From: an uncultured Mycoplasmatota bacterium
GTDB taxonomy: Bacteria > Bacillota_I > Bacilli_A > RF39 > UBA660
Length of the DNA stretch: 10,635 nucleotides
Direction: 5' to 3'
NCBI GenBank assembly: GCA_900553765.1
Contig: USET01000028.1
Coordinates: 1 to 10,635 of the forward strand
Shown: positions 7,090 through 10,635 of the stretch, in pieces
Layout: the number at the start of each line of letters is the position of its first letter
Numbering within the stretch: position 1 is the stretch's first letter
The notes under the pieces: model-generated
What the model was told of the DNA's origin: nothing
Database searches by the model: none
The model's input: only the letters and a program-made list of their open reading frames with translations
Made by a program: the position numbers and the translations under genes

Positions 7090-7887
7090 ATGCGCATAAG
7101 ATATGGTATGAGAAGGAAAGTTCACTTACGAAAGAAACACGTTTTATACCATAAAAAAGAGTTTCAATGGACGAGGCGAAAGTTCGTATTTTTTTTAATT
7201 GGAACATTTATTTTGTGTGTGATTCTCATCTTCATTTGGATTCAACATACAGTAAATCCGATTTTACTACGTTATGGAGAAAGTGAGATTCAAAAAATTT
7301 CCAAAGCAATAATGAATGCTTCTGTGAATCAGCAAGTAACGGAAAATTTAGATGTCGATGAACTATTTATTATATCTAAAAATAACGATGGAGAGATAAA
7401 TACGATTGATTTTGACCCTGTCATTGTCAATCGAGTGTTATCGATGATAACGGCGAATGTTCAAACGAATTTAAAGTTATTAGAAGATGGAAAAATAGAT
7501 GAGATGGATGTCGGGGATGTATTGTCTAACTACGATCAGGAAAAATTGAGAGAAGGGGTTGTTTATCAAATTCCAAGTGGGGTCGTGTTTGGAAATAGTT
7601 TGCTTGCCAATCTAGGCCCTAAAATTCCAGTTCGACTTAATTTATATGGAGATATTAGTAGTGAAATCCAAACGACGATTACAAACTATGGAATTAACAA
7701 TGCTATGCTAGAAGCAAGTGTAGTAATGACGTTAGAAGAACGCGTTATTTTGCCGTTTGTGTCGAAACAAATTAAAATTGAATCTCGTATTCCAATTGCG
7801 ATGAAGTTGATTCGTGGAAATATTCCAGAATATTATTTTAATGGAATTGATAATAACTCACCATCAATTACGGTTCCAAACAATTGA
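7090..7887 (+). CDS. yunB: YunB-like sporulation protein
   Basis: About 265 residues: a strongly basic N-terminus (many Arg, Lys and His), one membrane helix (FVFFLIGTFILCVILIFIWI), then an extracytoplasmic domain opening with VNPILLRYGESEIQKISKAIMNASV. The layout and the A/E-x-x-x-x-I-x-x-x-I-N-x-A-V start of the outer domain match YunB, a SigE-dependent sporulation protein of Bacillus. The ending SRIPIAMKLIRGNIPEYYFNG also fits, because YunB proteins close with an I-P-x-x-Y motif. Start uncertain: AAGGAG at 7083-7088 is too close to the ATG at 7090, and the ATGs at 7069 and 7108 have no good ribosome binding site. The frame is open further upstream, opposite the CBS gene. Synteny with yutD, also near yunB in Bacillus, adds support. 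Confidence 0.8.
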   Translation: MRIRYGMRRKVHLRKKHVLYHKKEFQWTRRKFVFFLIGTFILCVILIFIWIQHTVNPILLRYGESEIQKISKAIMNASVNQQVTENLDVDELFIISKNNDGEINTIDFDPVIVNRVLSMITANVQTNLKLLEDGKIDEMDVGDVLSNYDQEKLREGVVYQIPSGVVFGNSLLANLGPKIPVRLNLYGDISSEIQTTITNYGINNAMLEASVVMTLEERVILPFVSKQIKIESRIPIAMKLIRGNIPEYYFNGIDNNSPSITVPNN

Positions 7888-7912
7888 TTCTTCTTCTGAT
7901 TTATCATATAAT
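7884..7912 (+). promoter_or_regulatory. SigA-type promoter of yutD
   Basis: TTGATT (7884-7889), exactly 17 bases, then a perfect TATAAT (7907-7912). The -35 overlaps the yunB stop codon, so yutD can be expressed in growing cells independently of the sporulation gene. Confidence 0.7.
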
Positions 7913-7936
7913 AAATATGTAGATTGGAGTATTACG

Positions 7937-8221
7937 ATGAAACAATATCAATTTGGAACAGAAAAATATACTTTATTGGAAAATTATAAAGATGGATTTG
8001 ATAAGGAAGCAGTAGAGCATTTATATACAGATTATTTTGAACCATACGATTATATTTTAGGAGACTGGTCTTATGGAAAACTTCGTTTAAAGGGGTTTTA
8101 TCGTAGTTCAAATGCCAAGAAAAAAGCAGTGAATGACTTTTCTAAAAAGGAACAGTATATAAAAGAAAATTGTGCTTACGATTGTAAATATTTTGTATTG
8201 GAAAAAAAAGGTTCGGAATAG
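7937..8221 (+). CDS. yutD: YutD-family protein (DUF1027)
   Basis: A 94-residue cytoplasmic protein. The segment YDYILGDWSYGKLRLKGFY and the ending YDCKYFVLEKK, with two cysteines (NCAYDC), closely match the Bacillus YutD pattern (Y-D-Y-I-V-G-D-W-x-Y-G-Q-L-R-L-K-G-F ... C-x-x-x-C-x-Y-F-V-L). The biochemical role of this family is not established. The start at 7937 is set by GGAG (7926-7929) seven bases ahead and by the family length. The frame is open upstream into yunB, but that part overlaps yunB coding sequence and the promoter. The next gene unit begins after a strong terminator. Confidence 0.88.
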   Translation: MKQYQFGTEKYTLLENYKDGFDKEAVEHLYTDYFEPYDYILGDWSYGKLRLKGFYRSSNAKKKAVNDFSKKEQYIKENCAYDCKYFVLEKKGSE

Positions 8222-8231
8222 AACCTTTTTT
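8204..8231 (+). terminator. Rho-independent terminator of yutD
   Basis: AAAAAAGGTTC (8204-8214) pairs perfectly with GAACCTTTTTT (8221-8231), with a GGAATA loop containing the end of the reading frame. The A-tract before and T-tract after would let it work in both directions. Confidence 0.88.
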
Positions 8232-8265
8232 CTTATGAAAAAAGATAGAAAAGAAAAGAAAAAGA

Positions 8266-8274
8266 TGTTATAAT
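8266..8274 (+). promoter_or_regulatory. Extended -10 promoter of prfB
   Basis: TGTTATAAT has a consensus -10 (8269-8274) with the TGn extension. The hexamer 17 bases upstream, TAGAAA, is a weak -35. It lies between the yutD terminator and the GGAGG (8286-8290) that serves prfB. Confidence 0.65.
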
Positions 8275-8298
8275 GTTATATGATTGGAGGATACATTA

Positions 8299-9403
8299 GT
8301 GGAACTATATGAACTTAATAATGCTTACACTGATGGTTCAAATCGAATTTTAGATCTATGGAGGTCTCTTTGAACCAGATCAATGTGAAAATAGAATTAG
8401 AGAATTAGACGCGTTGATTGCAACTCCTAATTTTTGGGATGATGCAAAAAAAAGTGCAACTGTCGTACATGAACGAAATCAATTAAAGCAAAAATTGGAT
8501 CGAGTATCAAGTTTAAAAAAGAAAATAGAAGACAATGTACAATTGCTCGATACATTGAAGGCGCAACCCGACTTAGAAATTCAAGACTTATTAACGTCAG
8601 AGATGCAAGAAATCGAAGAGGAACTTTCCGATTTAGAACTATTGTTATTATTAAACGGAGAATTTGATTCTAATGGTGCCTTATTAGAAATTCATCCAGG
8701 AGCTGGCGGAACTGAGGCTTGCGATTGGGCGAATATGTTATATCGTATGTACTTAAGATGGTGTGAACAACATCACTATCAAGTTGAAGTTTTAGAAGAA
8801 CAACCTGGAGAAGAAGCTGGAATGAAAAGTGTGACATTGATGGTAAAAGGGGAGTACGCTTACGGATATTTAAAATGTGAAAAAGGCGTACATCGTTTGG
8901 TTCGTATTTCACCATTTGATTCAGGAGCACGTAGACATACGTCATTTGCATCTGTCGATGTGACACCATTGTTTGATCATCAAGCAATCGAATTAGATAT
9001 CAAAGATAGTGACTTGAAAATCGATGTGTATCGTTCGAGTGGTGCGGGAGGACAACATGTCAATACGACGGATAGCGCTGTAAGAATTACACACTTACCA
9101 ACGAAGATCGTCGTCACTTGTCAAAATGAACGAAGTCAAATTCAAAATAGAGAAAAAGCGATGGAAATTTTAAGAAATAAATTATATCAATTAGAAGTCG
9201 AAAAAAGAGATGAGCATCTACGTAAGTTAAAAGGTGATATCGTAGATATCAATTTTGGTTCGCAGATTCGAAGTTATGTGATACATCCATATTCACTTGT
9301 AAAAGATCATAGAACGAATGCGGAAACTTCGAATGTAGAAAAGGTATTGGATGGAGATATTGATTTATTTATCAATGCAATGTTAAAGAAAGGAAGTTTA
9401 TAA
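8299..9403 (+). CDS. prfB: Peptide chain release factor 2, with programmed +1 frameshift
   Basis: Recognises UGA and UAA stops and triggers release. The gene is in two frames. A 24-codon lead begins at GTG (8299-8301), with GGAGG at 8286-8290, and reads to TGA at 8371-8373. Translation then shifts +1 and continues to TAA at 9401-9403. The lead ends ILDLWRSL and the main frame resumes EPDQCENRIRELD, matching the continuous RF2 N-terminus. The stop-recognition tripeptide SPF lies in VRISPFDSGARRHTSF, and the peptidyl-transferase motif GGQ in SSGAGGQHVNTTDSAVRITHLP. The frame between 8372 and 8414 is already RF2 sequence, so a start at the later ATG (8414) would be wrong. The stop overlaps the yitT start (TAATG), giving coupled translation. 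The full product is about 367 residues, the usual length. Confidence 0.96.
8360..8374 (+). promoter_or_regulatory. prfB autoregulatory +1 frameshift site
   Basis: An internal Shine-Dalgarno, GGAGG (8360-8364), lies three bases ahead of CTT TGA A (8368-8374), the same spacing as in the known RF2 site. Slow UGA reading when RF2 is scarce lets tRNA-Leu slip from CUU to UUU, and GAA is read next. The base after TGA is A, not the usual C. Confidence 0.95.
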
Positions 9404-10158
9404 TGTGGTTTAAAAAGAAAAAGGAAGCACAAGAAATTAATATTATTCAGTCGATCTATAAAAAAGATCGTTTGGTACGTTATGCACAATTTGTTGCAGG
9501 TGTTTTATGCGTCGCAATCGCATTTAACTTATTTATTTTACCGACGAAGATTGTGTATGGAATGAATGGTATCGGAGTTATTTGTAATTCTATATGGGGA
9601 GTGGATTCCTCTATCGTTATTTTATGTGGAAATATTCTTCTACTATTATTGAGTTGTCTTTTACTAGGAGTAGATAAGACGAAAAATTCTGTTTTGGGGT
9701 CATTGTGTGTTCCGATATTTATTAAATTAACAGCATTTTTACCTGCCTATATGAGTATTCCTATGGATGATCCACTTTTAATGACTTTGTTTGGAGCTGC
9801 CATGACAGGATTTGGGCTTGGACTTGTCTTCAAGTCAGGATTTACAACGGGAGGAACTGATATTTTAAATCAGATCGTTTCAAAATATGCTCATATGTCA
9901 ATTGGAAGTTCTATGATTTTTACAGATGGATTGATTATTTTAGCGGGTATTTTTGCCTTTGGATGGATCCAATTAATGTATTCTGTGATTTCTCTTTATA
10001 TTATTAGTATTATGACTGATAAAGTTATCTTAGGTATTTCAAATTCTAAGACATTCTATATTATTACAGAGCATGAAACAGCAGTGAAGAAGTTTATAAT
10101 GCAGCACTTAAGTCATGGAGTTACAGTGTTGGATGGAAGAGGTGGATTTACAGGTAAT
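9403..10158 (+). CDS. yitT: YitT-family membrane protein, C-terminus replaced at a junction
   Basis: A multi-pass membrane protein (helices about 27-46, 68-89, 97-113, 125-145, 173-190 and 195-207) with the family signature GLVFKSGFTTGGTDIL (around 140-155), followed by a DUF2179 domain beginning TDKVILGISNSKTFYIIT and reaching HGVTVLDGRGGFTGN (to residue 252). Families of this kind are usually about 280-290 residues; the second half of DUF2179 (the part after G-F-T-G-N) is missing. Instead the frame runs on into GlmS sequence without a stop. The start ATG overlaps the prfB stop, and AGGAAG (9391-9396) is the ribosome binding site. The function of YitT proteins is not well established; a transport or regulatory role is only suggested by the topology. 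Identity is sure; the natural C-terminus is not in this window. Confidence 0.88.
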
Positions 10159-10165
10159 CATCAGG
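10141..10165 (+). other. Junction between yitT and glmS sequence
   Basis: At GGATTTACAGGTAATCATCA (10144-10163) the frame passes from YitT to GlmS. G-F-T-G-N fits both families: it follows the invariant V-L-D-G-x-G of DUF2179 and corresponds to residues 6-10 of GlmS. Before it, GTA is 2 of 18 valine codons and ATA is 3 of 33 isoleucine codons from 9403; after it they are 9 of 10 and 7 of 15 (hand counts). The ATC codon disappears. Confidence 0.8.
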
Positions 10166-10635
10166 CAGCACCTATATTATTATATGGTCTGTCCAGACTT
10201 GAATACAGAGGTTATGATTCAGCTGGAATTGCAGTATTAGAAAAAGATAATATATGTGTATTAAAAGATAAAGGTAGAGTAAAAAATTTATATGATATAG
10301 AAGGAATAAATAATTTAGAGTCTACTATAGGTATTGCTCATACGAGATGGGCTACCCATGGTAAACCTTCAAAAGAAAATTCTCACCCACATACAGATAA
10401 TAGCAACACTTTTGCTGTTGTACATAATGGTATTATAGAGAATTTTACTGTATTAAAAGAATTTTTAATTAGTAAAGGTTACCACTTTTTATCTGAAACA
10501 GATACAGAAGTAATTCCAAATTTAATTCATTACTATTACTATAATAATATAGATGATGATGACCGATTTTTGCGTGCTGTAAAATCTGCAGTAGATGATT
10601 TAAAAGGAAGTTATGCTATTGGTGTAATTTCTTAC
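10159..10635 (+). pseudogene. glmS: GlmS glutaminase-domain fragment, lacking its N-terminal cysteine (3' truncated by window edge)
   Basis: The 159 residues belong to the class II glutamine amidotransferase domain of glutamine-fructose-6-phosphate aminotransferase, which makes glucosamine-6-phosphate for cell-wall precursors. The segments LSRLEYRGYDSAGIAV, IGIAHTRWATHGKPS, NSHPHTD, VVHNGIIENF and SETDTEVIPNLI contain the conserved arginine, Asn-Gly and aspartate of the active site. The obligatory start, Met-Cys-Gly-Ile, whose Cys1 is the nucleophile, is absent because the sequence joins yitT at GlmS residue 10. No alternative start supplies it. As written it could not use glutamine. Codon use (GTA, ATA, AGA, GGT rich; no ATC) differs from everything upstream, so it comes from another genome, probably a different AT-rich, Clostridia-like organism. 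It is coding to the window edge, so the isomerase domains are not seen. Confidence 0.88.

Noticed and set aside
7045..7125. N-terminal extension of the CBS protein upstream of 7044
   Set aside because: The ribosome binding site and conserved CBS start are at 7044; the extension overlaps the divergent yunB coding region and has no family match.
7814..7936. N-terminal extension of the YutD-family protein
   Set aside because: It overlaps the yunB end in another frame and runs through the yutD promoter; GGAG and family length support the start at 7937.
8299..8373. prfB as a frameshifted pseudogene
   Set aside because: The shift occurs at the canonical CTT-TGA site with an internal Shine-Dalgarno at the right spacing, so it is programmed, not damage.
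1..10635. CRISPR arrays, insertion sequences, tRNA or rRNA genes, long direct repeats
   Set aside because: No regularly spaced repeats, transposase motifs, terminal inverted repeats or cloverleaf sequences were seen by eye on either strand.

Overview
The window looks like chromosome from a low-GC Gram-positive bacterium (Firmicutes, probably a spore-forming member of the Bacilli or an Erysipelotrichia-like group). The grounds are strong AGGAGG-type ribosome binding sites, AT-rich codon use, a BceS/BceAB-type module, a YunB-like sporulation protein next to a YutD-family protein, and a prfB gene with a programmed frameshift at TGA. TGA is read as stop, so the standard bacterial code applies. 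No RNA genes, CRISPR arrays or insertion sequences were seen, and no stretch over 300 bases lacks a gene.

Layout. Bases 1-258 hold the end of a BceS-like histidine kinase. A perfect palindrome (264-281) that fits the known BceR operator pattern precedes a BceA-like ATPase (349-1116) and a BceB-like permease (1106-3151), which end at a hairpin terminator. An independent two-gene unit follows, with its own promoter and terminator: two paralogous membrane proteins (3231-3713 and 3725-4189) that look like type I signal peptidases of the SipW/S26B kind, but with glycine at the catalytic serine and alanine or glycine at the catalytic histidine. Next is a tightly packed set of housekeeping genes, murI, exoA and mutM (4272-6598), covering cell-wall D-glutamate and base-excision DNA repair. 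A CBS-domain gene on the minus strand ends convergently inside the mutM terminator. Divergent from it are yunB and then yutD, and then prfB and yitT, which overlap by one base.

The two parts of most interest are the pair of apparently dead signal-peptidase-like proteins, which I cannot assign to a described system, and the right end. There the yitT reading frame runs without a break into the glutaminase domain of GlmS, starting after the GlmS catalytic cysteine. Codon use changes sharply at the join, and the join lies on a motif (G-F-T-G-N) that both families share. This is either a recombination product or, more likely, an assembly chimera.

How the genes work together. The left part is a classical peptide-antibiotic sensing and detoxification module (kinase, cognate ABC transporter, operator). 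The centre and right are conserved core genes, each short unit having its own recognisable promoter (often an extended -10, TGnTATAAT) and hairpin terminator.
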